Source: Antarcticimicrobium luteum (GTDB lineage Bacteria > Pseudomonadota > Alphaproteobacteria > Rhodobacterales > Rhodobacteraceae). From it: DNA of 64,000 nt. A model generated the notes under the pieces. The model worked only from the letters and a program-made list of their open reading frames with translations. It made no database searches and was not told where the DNA came from. Each line of letters begins with the position of its first letter. Position 1 is the first letter of the stretch. Positions 6,555 through 14,220 of this stretch are shown one piece after another. The stretch spans positions 1-64,000 of the forward strand of contig NZ_SMUV01000055.1 of the NCBI RefSeq assembly GCF_004358185.1. The letters run 5' to 3'. Both the position numbers and the translations under genes were made by a program.

Positions 6555-7064
6555 ATGGCGATACAGAAAAAAAATGGCACCGAAGCCGAGATCGAAACCG
6601 AAACCGGGGCTGAAACCGGCGCCGGGCAACAGGCGCGGCGCGGGTGGATGAGCCTTCTGGCCCGAGCGCCGGAAACGCTGCTGCTGGCGCTCTGGTCGGG
6701 CTACGGCGCGAGCCCGTCCTTCGACTGGCTGCGCCGGCCGGAAACCGGGGCAGTGATGGTGCGGGGCCGCATGGGCGGCACCGGCGCGCCCTTCAATCTG
6801 GGCGAGATGACGGTGACCCGCTGCGCGCTGACGCTACAGGATGGCACGGTGGGACACGGCTATGTTCAGGGGCGCAGCAAGGCCAGGGCAGAGGCCGCCG
6901 CGCTGATCGACGCGCTGATGCAGACCGGGGCCGCGAGCGCGGTGCGCCGAGCCATTCTCGACCCTCTGGCCGAGGCGATGGCGACCACGCGCGAGGACCG
7001 CGCGGCCAGGGCGGCGGCGACCAAGGTCGATTTCTTCACATTGGTGCGGGGAGAGGACGGATGA
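6555..7064 (+). CDS. phnG: C-P lyase subunit PhnG
   Basis: This 169-residue protein is a small subunit of the PhnGHIJ core complex. With PhnI, PhnH and PhnL it helps attach the phosphonate to ribose in place of the adenine of ATP. Family features are RRGWMSLLARAPETLL, the central GEMTVTRCALTL and GHGYVQGRSKARAEAAALIDAL, and the C-terminal KVDFFTLVRGED. About 25 extra N-terminal residues contain a low-complexity Glu-Thr-Gly run (ETETGAETGAG), encoded by a GAAACCG micro-repeat. The ATG at 6555 is preferred because AGAGG precedes it; an upstream GTA/ATG option lies inside the operator. It overlaps phnH by 4 bp. Confidence 0.9.
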   Translation: MAIQKKNGTEAEIETETGAETGAGQQARRGWMSLLARAPETLLLALWSGYGASPSFDWLRRPETGAVMVRGRMGGTGAPFNLGEMTVTRCALTLQDGTVGHGYVQGRSKARAEAAALIDALMQTGAASAVRRAILDPLAEAMATTREDRAARAAATKVDFFTLVRGEDG

Positions 7065-7639
7065 GCGTATCGCTGAACAGGGCCTATGGCGGCGGCTTTG
7101 CCGATCCGGCGGTCGACTCGGCCCGCGCCTTTCGCGCGGCAATGAACGTGATGGCCAAACCGGGCGAGATCCGCGATCTGGACTCCGCCCAACCGCCTGC
7201 GCCGCTGTCCGCTGCGGCAGGCACGCTGCTGCTGACGCTTTGCGATCCCGAGACCGGCGTCTATCTCGCCGGGGCCTGCGACACGCCCGAGCTGCGCGGC
7301 TGGCTCGCCTTTCATACCGGCGCGCCGGTGGTGGCGGCGGCGGAGGCCGATTTCGCGGTTGGTACCTGGGCGGAGCTGATGCCGCTCGACCCGTACCGTA
7401 TCGGCACGTCGGAATACCCCGACCGCTCTGCCACGCTGATCGTCGAGATGGACGCACTGGAGCAGGCGGGTGCCACTTTGCGGGGACCGGGGATCAAGGA
7501 CAGCGCCACGCTGTCGCTGCCCGATGCGGCGGCGCTGGCGGGCAATGCGATGCTCTATCCGTTGGGGCTCGATTTCTTCTTCACCTGCGGCGGCAAGGTG
7601 GCCGCGCTGCCGCGCAGCACCGCGATTTCGGAGGGCTAG
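7061..7639 (+). CDS. phnH: C-P lyase subunit PhnH
   Basis: This 192-residue subunit of the C-P lyase core has a PLP-transferase-like fold without cofactor in known members. Family segments are FADPAVDSARAFRAAMNVM at the N-terminus, MAKPGEIR, GTWAELMPLDPYRIGTSEYPDRSATLIVE in the middle and LYPLGLDFFFTCGGKVAALPRST at the C-terminus. The start codon overlaps the phnG stop (ATGA), and phnI starts 3 bp after its stop, so phnG-phnH-phnI are tightly coupled. Confidence 0.92.
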   Translation: MSVSLNRAYGGGFADPAVDSARAFRAAMNVMAKPGEIRDLDSAQPPAPLSAAAGTLLLTLCDPETGVYLAGACDTPELRGWLAFHTGAPVVAAAEADFAVGTWAELMPLDPYRIGTSEYPDRSATLIVEMDALEQAGATLRGPGIKDSATLSLPDAAALAGNAMLYPLGLDFFFTCGGKVAALPRSTAISEG

Positions 7640-7642
7640 GCG

Positions 7643-8731
7643 ATGTATGTTGCAGTCAAGGGCGGCGAACGCGCCATCGAGAACGCCCACGCTTGGCTGG
7701 CCGAGGAGCGCCGCGGCGATACCTCGGTCGCCGAGCTGGCGGTCGCGCAGATCCGCGAGCAGCTCTCGCTGGCGGTGAACCGGGTGATGGCCGAGGGGTC
7801 GCTCTATGACCCCGATCTGGCGGCGCTGGCGATCAAGCAGGCGCGCGGCGATCTGATCGAGGCGATCTTTCTGATCCGCGCCTATCGCACCACCCTGCCG
7901 CGCTTCGGCGCCACCAATCCGGTGGAGACCGGCAAGATGGCCTGCGACCGGCGCATCTCGGCCACCTTCAAGGATGCGCCGGGCGGGCAGGTGCTGGGCC
8001 CGACCTTCGATTACACTCACCGTCTGCTGGATTTCAAACTGACCGCCGAGGGCGAGGTGCCGGAGGCGCCCACCGCCGAGCCGCGCCATGAGCCGACGCC
8101 GCATATCACCGAGTTCCTGCAGGGCGAGGATATCATCCAGCGCGAGCCGGAAAGTGAGGCCACGCCGGGCGATCTGACGCGCCAGCCGATGTCCTATCCG
8201 TCGGGCCGCGACATCCGCCTGCAATCGCTGACGCGCGGCGACGAGGGCTTTGTTCTCGGCCTCGCCTATTCGACCCAGCGGGGCTATGCGCGCAACCACG
8301 CCTTTGTCGGCGAGTTGCGCATCGGCACCGTGGCGGTCGAGATGGAAATCCCCGAACTGGGCTTCGCCATCGAGATCGGCGAGGTCGAGCTGACCGAATG
8401 CGAGACGGTGAACCAGTTCGCCGGCTCCAAGACCGAGCCGCCGCAGTTCACCCGCGGCTACGGGCTGGTGTTCGGTCAGACCGAGCGCAAGGCGATCTCG
8501 ATGGCGCTGGTCGACCGGGCGCTGCGCTGGCGCGAGCTGGGCGAGGACGATCTGGGCGCCGCGGCGCAGGACGAGGAATTCGTGCTGTCCCATTCCGACA
8601 ACATTCAGGCGACCGGGTTTCTGGAGCATATCAAGCTGCCCCACTACGTCGATTTCCAGTCCGAGCTGGAGCTGGTGCGGAAATTGCGCCGGGAGGCTGG
8701 GGTGGAAGAGGTCCGGGAGGCGGCGGAGTGA
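7643..8731 (+). CDS. phnI: C-P lyase subunit PhnI
   Basis: This 362-residue subunit is the nucleosidase-like partner that, with PhnG, PhnH and PhnL, forms alpha-D-ribose 1-methylphosphonate 5-triphosphate from ATP and methylphosphonate. It starts MYVAVKGGERAIENAHAWL, the highly conserved PhnI opening, and carries RTTLPRFGATNPVETGKM, HITEFLQGEDII and the C-terminal SHSDNIQATGFLEHIKLPHYVDFQ. Length matches the family. It follows phnH by 3 bp. A 60-bp gap then separates it from phnJ. Confidence 0.95.
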   Translation: MYVAVKGGERAIENAHAWLAEERRGDTSVAELAVAQIREQLSLAVNRVMAEGSLYDPDLAALAIKQARGDLIEAIFLIRAYRTTLPRFGATNPVETGKMACDRRISATFKDAPGGQVLGPTFDYTHRLLDFKLTAEGEVPEAPTAEPRHEPTPHITEFLQGEDIIQREPESEATPGDLTRQPMSYPSGRDIRLQSLTRGDEGFVLGLAYSTQRGYARNHAFVGELRIGTVAVEMEIPELGFAIEIGEVELTECETVNQFAGSKTEPPQFTRGYGLVFGQTERKAISMALVDRALRWRELGEDDLGAAAQDEEFVLSHSDNIQATGFLEHIKLPHYVDFQSELELVRKLRREAGVEEVREAAE

Positions 8732-8791
8732 TGCGCGCCGGGGAACAAGTGAGCCAATTGAACGAAAACTCGCGGGCTGAAAGGACCAGCC

Positions 8792-9649
8792 ATGTCTGAC
8801 TACAACTTCGCCTATCTGGACGAACAGACCAAGCGGATGATCCGCCGGGCGATCCTCAAGGGGTTGGCGGTGCCGGGCTATCAGGTGACTTTCGCCAGCC
8901 GCGAGATGCCGATGCCCTATGGCTGGGGCACCGGCGGCGTGCAGGTCTCGGCGGCGACGCTGACGCCCGAAGATACCTTCAAGGTGATCGACCAGGGCTC
9001 CGACGACACCACCAACGCGGTGTCGATCCGCAAGTTCTTTGAAAAGACCGCCCGGGTCGCGGTGACCGAAGAGACGGAAAAGGCCAGCGTCATCCAGACC
9101 CGCCACCGCATCCCCGAGGCCGCGCTGACCGAGGATCAGATCCTGGTCTATCAGGTGCCGATCCCCGAGCCGCTCAGGTTCCTCGAGCCGCGCGAGACCG
9201 AGACGCGCAAGATGCACGCCCTTCAGGAATACGGGCTGATGCATGTGAAGCTTTACGAGGACATCAGCCAGCATGGCGCCATCGCCACCTCCTACGCCTA
9301 TCCGGTGAAGGTGTCGGACCGCTACGTGATGGACCCCTCGCCGATCCCGAAGTTCGACAACCCGAAACTGGAAATGGCGGCGATCCAGCTCTTTGGCGCG
9401 GGGCGCGAACAGCGCATCTATGCGGTGCCGCCCTGGACCCCGGTGGTGAGCCTCGATTTCGAGGATTACCCCTTCGAGGCGACCAAGGCGGATCATGCCT
9501 GCGATCTCTGCGACGCCGAGGACAGCTATCTCGACGAGGTGATCCTCGACGATGCCGGCAACCGGATGTTCGTCTGCTCCGACACCGATTACTGCCGCGC
9601 GCGGCGCGAGGCCGGCCATGTGGGCCGTTTGGGCGAGGAGGCGGCGTGA
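8792..9649 (+). CDS. phnJ: C-P lyase radical SAM enzyme PhnJ
   Basis: This 285-residue protein cleaves the carbon-phosphorus bond, turning ribose 1-methylphosphonate 5-phosphate into methane and a ribose 1,2-cyclic phosphate 5-phosphate. It is a non-classical radical SAM enzyme. The C-terminal cysteines, at residues 237, 240, 262 and 268, have the family spacing C-x2-C-x21-C-x5-C; three hold the [4Fe-4S] cluster and one gives a thiyl radical. The opening YNFAYLDEQTKRMIRRAILKG, in two parts, is typical. The cluster is oxygen sensitive. A double palindrome follows before phnK. Confidence 0.96.
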   Translation: MSDYNFAYLDEQTKRMIRRAILKGLAVPGYQVTFASREMPMPYGWGTGGVQVSAATLTPEDTFKVIDQGSDDTTNAVSIRKFFEKTARVAVTEETEKASVIQTRHRIPEAALTEDQILVYQVPIPEPLRFLEPRETETRKMHALQEYGLMHVKLYEDISQHGAIATSYAYPVKVSDRYVMDPSPIPKFDNPKLEMAAIQLFGAGREQRIYAVPPWTPVVSLDFEDYPFEATKADHACDLCDAEDSYLDEVILDDAGNRMFVCSDTDYCRARREAGHVGRLGEEAA

Positions 9650-9662
9650 TGCATGGTACTGA

Positions 9663-9707
9663 AAAATTCTTCGAAGAATTTTCCCCGGAATTTTTGAAAA
9701 TTCCGGG
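9663..9707. repeat. two adjacent perfect palindromes between phnJ and phnK
   Basis: A perfect 20-bp palindrome centred on TTCGAA (9663-9682, half-site AAAATTCTTC) is followed after one base by an 11-bp stem CCCGGAATTTT (9684-9694) with loop TG and its complement (9697-9707). Both arms share the AATTTT core, so they can also pair across. The block is AT-rich in a GC-rich operon and lies between phnJ and phnK, which is preceded by its own GGGAGGAAAA site. It may be a dispersed palindromic element or an mRNA processing or attenuation structure that lowers phnKLN relative to phnGHIJ. Confidence 0.75.
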
Positions 9708-9737
9708 CGATGAAACCCTCTGTCGGGAGGAAAACCA

Positions 9738-10508
9738 ATGACGCCGCTGCTGCAAGTGAAGGGCATCGAAAAGCGCTACGGCGCGCGGATCGGCTGCGCG
9801 GATGTGAATTTCGATCTCTACCCCGGCGAGGTGATGGGCATCGTCGGCGAAAGCGGCTCGGGCAAGTCGACGCTGCTCAACTGTCTGGCGGGGCATCTGG
9901 CCCCCGATGCCGGGCAGGTGATCTTCGACACTCGTGCGGACGGGCCGGTGGATACCGTCACCATGTCGGAACCCGCGCGCCGGATGCTGGGGCGCACCGA
10001 CTGGGCCTTTGTCCACCAGCACGCCCGCGACGGGCTGCGCATGAACGTCAGCGCCGGCGGCAATATCGGCGAGCGGCTGATGGCCGTGGGCGCGCGCCAT
10101 TACGGCGATATCCGCGACCGTGCGGTCGACTGGCTCGACCGGGTCGAGATCGCCGAGAACCGGGTGGACGATCGCCCCAGCGCGTTCTCGGGGGGGATGC
10201 AGCAGCGGCTGCAGATCGCCCGTAACCTGGTGACCGAACCGCGTCTGGTTTTCATGGACGAGCCCACCGGCGGCCTCGACGTCAGCGTTCAGGCGCGGCT
10301 TCTGGACCTGTTGCGCGGGCTGGTGCGGCAGATGGGGCTGAGCGCGCTGATCGTCACCCATGACCTCGCCGTGGTGCGGCTTCTGGCCGACCGGCTGATG
10401 GTGATGAAGGACGGCCACGTGGTGGAAAGCGGCCTGACCGATCAGGTTCTGGACGATCCGCAGCATGCCTATACCCAGTTGCTGGTTTCGTCGGTGTTGC
10501 AGGTGTGA
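9738..10508 (+). CDS. phnK: C-P lyase ABC-type ATPase PhnK
   Basis: This 256-residue ABC-family ATPase binds the PhnGHIJ core through PhnJ and is not a transporter subunit. Visible motifs are Walker A GESGSGKST near residue 35, the signature FSGGMQQRLQIARN, Walker B LVFMDEP and the H-loop IVTHDLAVVRL. Overall it resembles dipeptide importer ATPases, as PhnK does. A very good Shine-Dalgarno (GGGAGGAAAA) stands just before the ATG at 9738, allowing independent translation after the palindromes at 9663-9707. Confidence 0.93.
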   Translation: MTPLLQVKGIEKRYGARIGCADVNFDLYPGEVMGIVGESGSGKSTLLNCLAGHLAPDAGQVIFDTRADGPVDTVTMSEPARRMLGRTDWAFVHQHARDGLRMNVSAGGNIGERLMAVGARHYGDIRDRAVDWLDRVEIAENRVDDRPSAFSGGMQQRLQIARNLVTEPRLVFMDEPTGGLDVSVQARLLDLLRGLVRQMGLSALIVTHDLAVVRLLADRLMVMKDGHVVESGLTDQVLDDPQHAYTQLLVSSVLQV

Positions 10509-10518
10509 GGGGCGGGAT

Positions 10519-11232
10519 ATGAGTATTTCAGCACAGAAGAAGATGCCGATGATTGAGCTGTCCGGCGTGGCCAAGAGTTTCGTTTTGCACAATCAGGGCG
10601 GCGCGGTGATCCCGGTGATGGCGGGCGCCGACCTCAGCGTCGCGCCGGGCGAATGCGTGGCGCTGACCGGCGCCTCGGGCGCGGGGAAATCCACGCTCAT
10701 GCGCATGATCTACGGCAATTACCGCGCCAATGCCGGCCGGATCATGGTCGGCGGCACCGACGTGGCCAGCGCCGAGCCGCGCGAGATCATCGCGCTGCGC
10801 CGCGAGGTGCTGGGCTATGTCAGCCAGTTCCTGCGCGTGGTGCCGCGGGTGCCGACGCTGGATGTGGTGGCCGAACCCTTGCTGGCGCTGGGTGTGGCAG
10901 AGGAGAGCGCGCGGGCGCGGGCGGCGGAGCTGCTGGCGCGGCTGAACATCCCGGAGCGGCTGTGGCCCTTGAGCCCGACCACTTTCTCCGGCGGCGAGCA
11001 GCAGCGGGTCAATATCGCCCGCGGCTTTGCCCATGACTACCCCGCGCTGCTGCTGGACGAGCCTACCGCCAGCCTCGATCCGGTGAATCGCGCCGTGGTG
11101 CTGGAGCTGATCGAGGCCGCCAAGGCGCGCGGCGCGGCGATCGTCGGCATCTTTCACGACGCCGAGGCGCGCGCGCGGGTCTGCGACCGGGAAGAAGACG
11201 TGTCCGTGTTCACCCCGCAGGCGGCGGCATGA
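10519..11232 (+). CDS. phnL: C-P lyase ABC-type ATPase PhnL
   Basis: This 237-residue ABC-family ATPase acts with PhnG, PhnH and PhnI in the first, nucleotide-dependent step and can stack on PhnK in the complex. Motifs are Walker A GASGAGKST, the signature FSGGEQQRVNIARGF and Walker B LLLDEPTASLDP; SGVAKSFVLHNQGGAVIPV is a typical PhnL N-terminus. The ATG at 10519 has GAGGGGCGGG upstream. A later ATG at residue 9 is possible. It lies 10 bp after phnK and overlaps phnN by 4 bp. Confidence 0.93.
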   Translation: MSISAQKKMPMIELSGVAKSFVLHNQGGAVIPVMAGADLSVAPGECVALTGASGAGKSTLMRMIYGNYRANAGRIMVGGTDVASAEPREIIALRREVLGYVSQFLRVVPRVPTLDVVAEPLLALGVAEESARARAAELLARLNIPERLWPLSPTTFSGGEQQRVNIARGFAHDYPALLLDEPTASLDPVNRAVVLELIEAAKARGAAIVGIFHDAEARARVCDREEDVSVFTPQAAA

Positions 11233-11789
11233 GCGATCCGGCCTCCCTCGCGCCGATCATCGCTGTCGTCGGCCCCTCTGGCGTCGGCAAGGACAGCGTG
11301 ATGCAGGCGCTGGCCGACCGCGATCCGGGGTTTCGCATTCAGCGCCGGGTGATCACCCGGCCCGCGGATGCGGGCGGCGAGGAGTTCACCGGCGTCACGC
11401 CGGAGGTCTTTGCGCGGATGCAGGCGGCCGGCGATTTCGCGCTGAGCTGGCAGGCGCATGGGCTGTCGTATGGAATCCCGTCCGAACTGTACAATCTGCG
11501 CCGGGGCGCGCGGGCGGTGCTGGTGAACCTTTCCCGCGCGGTGCTGGGGGAGACGCAGGAACGGTTCGGCGATCTGATCGTTCTGTCGCTCACCGCCGCG
11601 CCGGAGGTGCTGGCGGGCCGTCTCGCCGCGCGCGGGCGCGAGGATGCGGCCGAGCGCGCGCGGCGCCTCGACCGTGCCACGACGCCGCTGCCCGAGGGGC
11701 TGCGCCGGGTGATCGAGGTGGACAACAGCGGCCCGCTGGCCACCACGGTCGACACCGTCCTGGCCCGGCTTCAGCCGGAAAGCGTGTAG
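11229..11789 (+). CDS. phnN: ribose 1,5-bisphosphate phosphokinase PhnN
   Basis: This 186-residue kinase phosphorylates ribose 1,5-bisphosphate to PRPP, returning the ribose moiety of the C-P lyase pathway to nucleotide metabolism. It has a guanylate-kinase-like P-loop (GPSGVGKDS near residue 15), RRVITRPA and the lid region ARGREDAAERARRL. Its ATG overlaps the phnL stop. Its last 19 bp overlap the end of the oppositely oriented 2H phosphoesterase gene, so the two transcripts are complementary at their 3' ends. Confidence 0.92.
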   Translation: MSDPASLAPIIAVVGPSGVGKDSVMQALADRDPGFRIQRRVITRPADAGGEEFTGVTPEVFARMQAAGDFALSWQAHGLSYGIPSELYNLRRGARAVLVNLSRAVLGETQERFGDLIVLSLTAAPEVLAGRLAARGREDAAERARRLDRATTPLPEGLRRVIEVDNSGPLATTVDTVLARLQPESV

Positions 11790-12460
11790 CGGTGGATCAG
11801 ATGAAAACGCCCCGCCGCATCCTCGCCCATCAGCGCCAGATCGTCGATCCCGAAGGGGACCGGCAACAGCGGCCCCAGGTCGCGCGCCAGCGCCGCCTCG
11901 ACCGTGCCGAGCGCGGGCTTGGCAAGCTTGCCCGACAGGGTGATGTGAAAGCGGAACTCGCCCATCACGTAAGGATAGCCCCAGCGTGCCAGATTCTCCT
12001 CCTGCGCCGGGCTCAGGCCGGCGGCGCGGCGGCGGGCCAGCTCGGCCTCGGACGCCGGGGCGCGGAAAGGGTCCAGCGCCTCGACCGCGCGCGCGGCCAA
12101 TGCGTTGAGCGCCTCGGTCCCGCCCAGCGGGCGCAGCGCCAGGAACCGGCCCAGACGCGCCAGCGCCAGCCCGTCGAGGCGCAGCGGCGCGAGCATGGCG
12201 CAGAGGTCGGCGCAGGCCACCTCCAGCTGGGCGCGGGTTTTCCCCTCGGCCAGCCGGAACGGCGGCTTGAGGGTGGCGTGCGCCCCGTATTTGCGTGGGG
12301 TCGCGGTGATCTCCTCCACCGGCAGCGGCAGGCCGGCAACCGCCGGGTGCGGCACCTCTGCCCCGGCCTCCATGTCCCAGCCCAGCCAGCCGGTGGCAAA
12401 GCGTCCCCATGCCGCCTCGGCGGGCGGGGCATAATAGATGGCGTAGCGCTGAAATTCCAT
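11771..12460 (-). CDS. DUF1045 / 2H phosphoesterase of the phosphonate operon
   Basis: This 229-residue protein has two HxT-L tetrapeptides, HATLKPPF near residue 61 and HITLSGKL near 173, the two catalytic histidine motifs of 2H phosphoesterases. Members of this DUF1045 group occur in phn loci. A cyclic-phosphodiesterase role fits the pathway: PhnJ releases a ribose 1,2-cyclic phosphate, and no metallo-beta-lactamase PhnP is seen in this window. That substitution is an inference. The gene is on the opposite strand, convergent with phnN (19-bp overlap) and divergent from phnM (47-bp gap). Confidence 0.82.
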   Translation of the reverse strand: MEFQRYAIYYAPPAEAAWGRFATGWLGWDMEAGAEVPHPAVAGLPLPVEEITATPRKYGAHATLKPPFRLAEGKTRAQLEVACADLCAMLAPLRLDGLALARLGRFLALRPLGGTEALNALAARAVEALDPFRAPASEAELARRRAAGLSPAQEENLARWGYPYVMGEFRFHITLSGKLAKPALGTVEAALARDLGPLLPVPFGIDDLALMGEDAAGRFHLIHRYTLSG

Positions 12461-12507
12461 GTCGGCCTCGGCTGGCTGTTCCGTTCCTCAAATCATGCGA
12501 TGCTCAG

Positions 12508-13650
12508 ATGACAGAAGAATTATGCCTTGCCAATGCCACCCTGGTCCTGCCCGGCGAAACCCGGATGGGAAGCCTCCGGGTGGTCGACGGAACCATTGCC
12601 GCGATCGAAAGCGGCAGCGCCGTGCCGCGCGGCGCGGTGGACTGCGGCGGCGACTATATCGCGCCGGGGCTGATCGAGCTGCACACCGACAATCTGGAAC
12701 GGCACATCCAGCCGCGCCCCAAGGTCGACTGGCCGCATGCCGCCGCGCTGATCGCCCATGACGCCGAGCTGGCCGGCACCGGCATCACCACCGTGTTCGA
12801 TGCGCTGCGGGTGGGCTCGATCCCGAGCGGCAAGGGGCGCTATCTGAAATATGCGCGCGGGCTGGCCAGCGAACTGCTGGAGTTGCGCGCCGCCGAGGCG
12901 CTGAAAATCAGCCATTTCCTGCACCTGCGCGCCGAGGTCTGCTCGGAAACCCTGCTGGAGGAGCTGGCCGAGTTCGGCGCGGACGACCGGGTCGGATTGG
13001 TCAGCCTGATGGACCACACCCCCGGCCAACGGCAGTTCCGCGACATCTCCAAGCTGGAGGCCTACATGAAGGGAAAGCACGCGATGAGCGATGACGATTT
13101 CCTTCAGCATGTCGCCCAGCTCAGGGCGCTGCGCGACAAGGTCGGCGACACCCACGAACACGGCGCGGTCGCCGAGGCGCGGCGCTTTGGCGCGGTGCTG
13201 GCCAGCCATGACGACACCACCGAGGCGCAGGTCGGAACCTCGGCGGGTTACGGCATCCGCCTGGCGGAGTTTCCCACCACGGTCGAGGCCGCGCGCGCCT
13301 GCCGCGACCACGGCATCGCGGTGATGATGGGGGCGCCGAATCTGGTGCGGGGTGGCTCGCACTCGGGCAACGTCGCGGCGGCGGAGCTGGCGGAGCTTGA
13401 TCTGCTCGACATTGTGTCGTCGGATTACGTGCCGTCGGCGCTGCTGTTCGCGGCGGTGCGTCTGGGCCAGCTGTGGGGCGATATGGCGCGCGGGCTGTCC
13501 ACGGTGACACAGGCGCCGGCGCAGGCGGTGGGGCTGGGCGATCGCGGCACGCTGGAACTGGGCAGGCGCGCTGATCTGGTCCGGTTTCGCCTGCGCGGCG
13601 ACGTGCCGGCGCTGACCGGGGTCTGGTCGAAGGGGCAGCGGGTGGCCTGA
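12508..13650 (+). CDS. phnM: alpha-D-ribose 1-methylphosphonate 5-triphosphate diphosphatase PhnM
   Basis: This 380-residue amidohydrolase-fold enzyme releases pyrophosphate from ribose 1-methylphosphonate 5-triphosphate, just before the PhnJ step. Metal-site motifs are GLIELHTDNLERH near residue 57, SLMDHTPGQRQFRD near 168, SHDDTTEAQV near 232 and MGAPNLVRGGSHSGN near 272. The ATG at 12508 matches the family N-terminus (MTEELCLANATLVLPGE). The 47-bp divergent gap to the 2H phosphoesterase gene must hold both promoters. I see no clear Pho box or PhnF-type block in it. Confidence 0.94.
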   Translation: MTEELCLANATLVLPGETRMGSLRVVDGTIAAIESGSAVPRGAVDCGGDYIAPGLIELHTDNLERHIQPRPKVDWPHAAALIAHDAELAGTGITTVFDALRVGSIPSGKGRYLKYARGLASELLELRAAEALKISHFLHLRAEVCSETLLEELAEFGADDRVGLVSLMDHTPGQRQFRDISKLEAYMKGKHAMSDDDFLQHVAQLRALRDKVGDTHEHGAVAEARRFGAVLASHDDTTEAQVGTSAGYGIRLAEFPTTVEAARACRDHGIAVMMGAPNLVRGGSHSGNVAAAELAELDLLDIVSSDYVPSALLFAAVRLGQLWGDMARGLSTVTQAPAQAVGLGDRGTLELGRRADLVRFRLRGDVPALTGVWSKGQRVA

Positions 13651-13651
13651 G

Positions 13652-13671
13652 GCCGCCCGGCGGGCGGCACG
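13652..13671. repeat. hairpin after phnM with short repeat, copy B
   Basis: GCCGCCC, loop GGC, GGGCGGC (13652-13668) forms a perfect 7-bp hairpin one base after the phnM stop. It includes the 17-mer shared with 5140-5156. It stands between phnM and the convergent small methyltransferase-like gene and could terminate phnM. Confidence 0.5.
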
Positions 13672-13743
13672 CTCTGCCTGCCGCGTCTTCTCTTTTCAAC
13701 GACGGCCGCCGGAGGCCCGCGCCGCGGGCGGGTGTTGCCAAGC

Positions 13744-14220
13744 TCAGGCGCGGTAGAACAGGTAGCGGTCGGGCGCGATGGTGTCCGGCCCGGTGAGCTG
13801 CTCGAAGCCGACCAGCGGCTGGCCCGAGACGATCAGCCCGCCGGGCTGCATCACGGCGGCGATCAGCGGCGACAGGCGGGCGGCCTCTGCCACGTCCTTT
13901 TCCTTGATGCCAAAGCCGAAATCGTAGTGCGCCAGCGCGATGCGGGCGCCGGTTTGCGCCAGTTTGCGCAGCATCGGTTCGGCCTCGCCCTGCAGGAAAT
14001 CCGCCTCTGGCGGGGTGCAGGAGGGGTGGCATTGCAGCACCCGGTCGACCACCCAGATGCGCCGGTCCGGCAGGATCTCGCGCAGATGGTCATAGGTGCG
14101 GCCGTTGCCGAGGCCCAGATCGACCACGTCGCCGGGCAGGACGGCGATCTGTTCGGCCGCCCAGTTCAGCCCGTCGCGCTGGGCGGCAAGGCGGCGCAGC
14201 ATGGAATCCAGTCGGCTCAT
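13744..14220 (-). CDS. small class I methyltransferase-like protein (Methyltransf_17 type)
   Basis: This 158-residue protein opens MSRLDSMLRRLAAQRDGLN and has a glycine-rich VVDLGLGNGRTYDHLRE near residue 32, which looks like SAM-binding motif I, and a GGLIVSGQPL strand near the end. It matches the short methyltransferase-like family PF12692. It is the last gene of the glycan operon and overlaps the deacetylase gene by 4 bp. A clear paralogue lies at 36068-36553. The substrate is unknown; O-methylation of a sugar would suit the context but is untested. Confidence 0.7.
   Translation of the reverse strand: MSRLDSMLRRLAAQRDGLNWAAEQIAVLPGDVVDLGLGNGRTYDHLREILPDRRIWVVDRVLQCHPSCTPPEADFLQGEAEPMLRKLAQTGARIALAHYDFGFGIKEKDVAEAARLSPLIAAVMQPGGLIVSGQPLVGFEQLTGPDTIAPDRYLFYRA

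Noticed and set aside
8732-8791. Small gene between phnI and phnJ
   Set aside because: The 60-bp gap has an ATG reading, but it is too short and has no conserved content. It serves as the phnJ leader.
6866-9766. 966-codon minus-strand open frame across phnG to phnJ
   Set aside because: Phn proteins on the plus strand are unambiguous, and the antisense reading has no recognisable family.
12461-12507. Pho box or PhnF operator before phnM
   Set aside because: No 7-4-7 repeat or TTGTNTA/TAGACAA pair could be found in this 47-bp gap.
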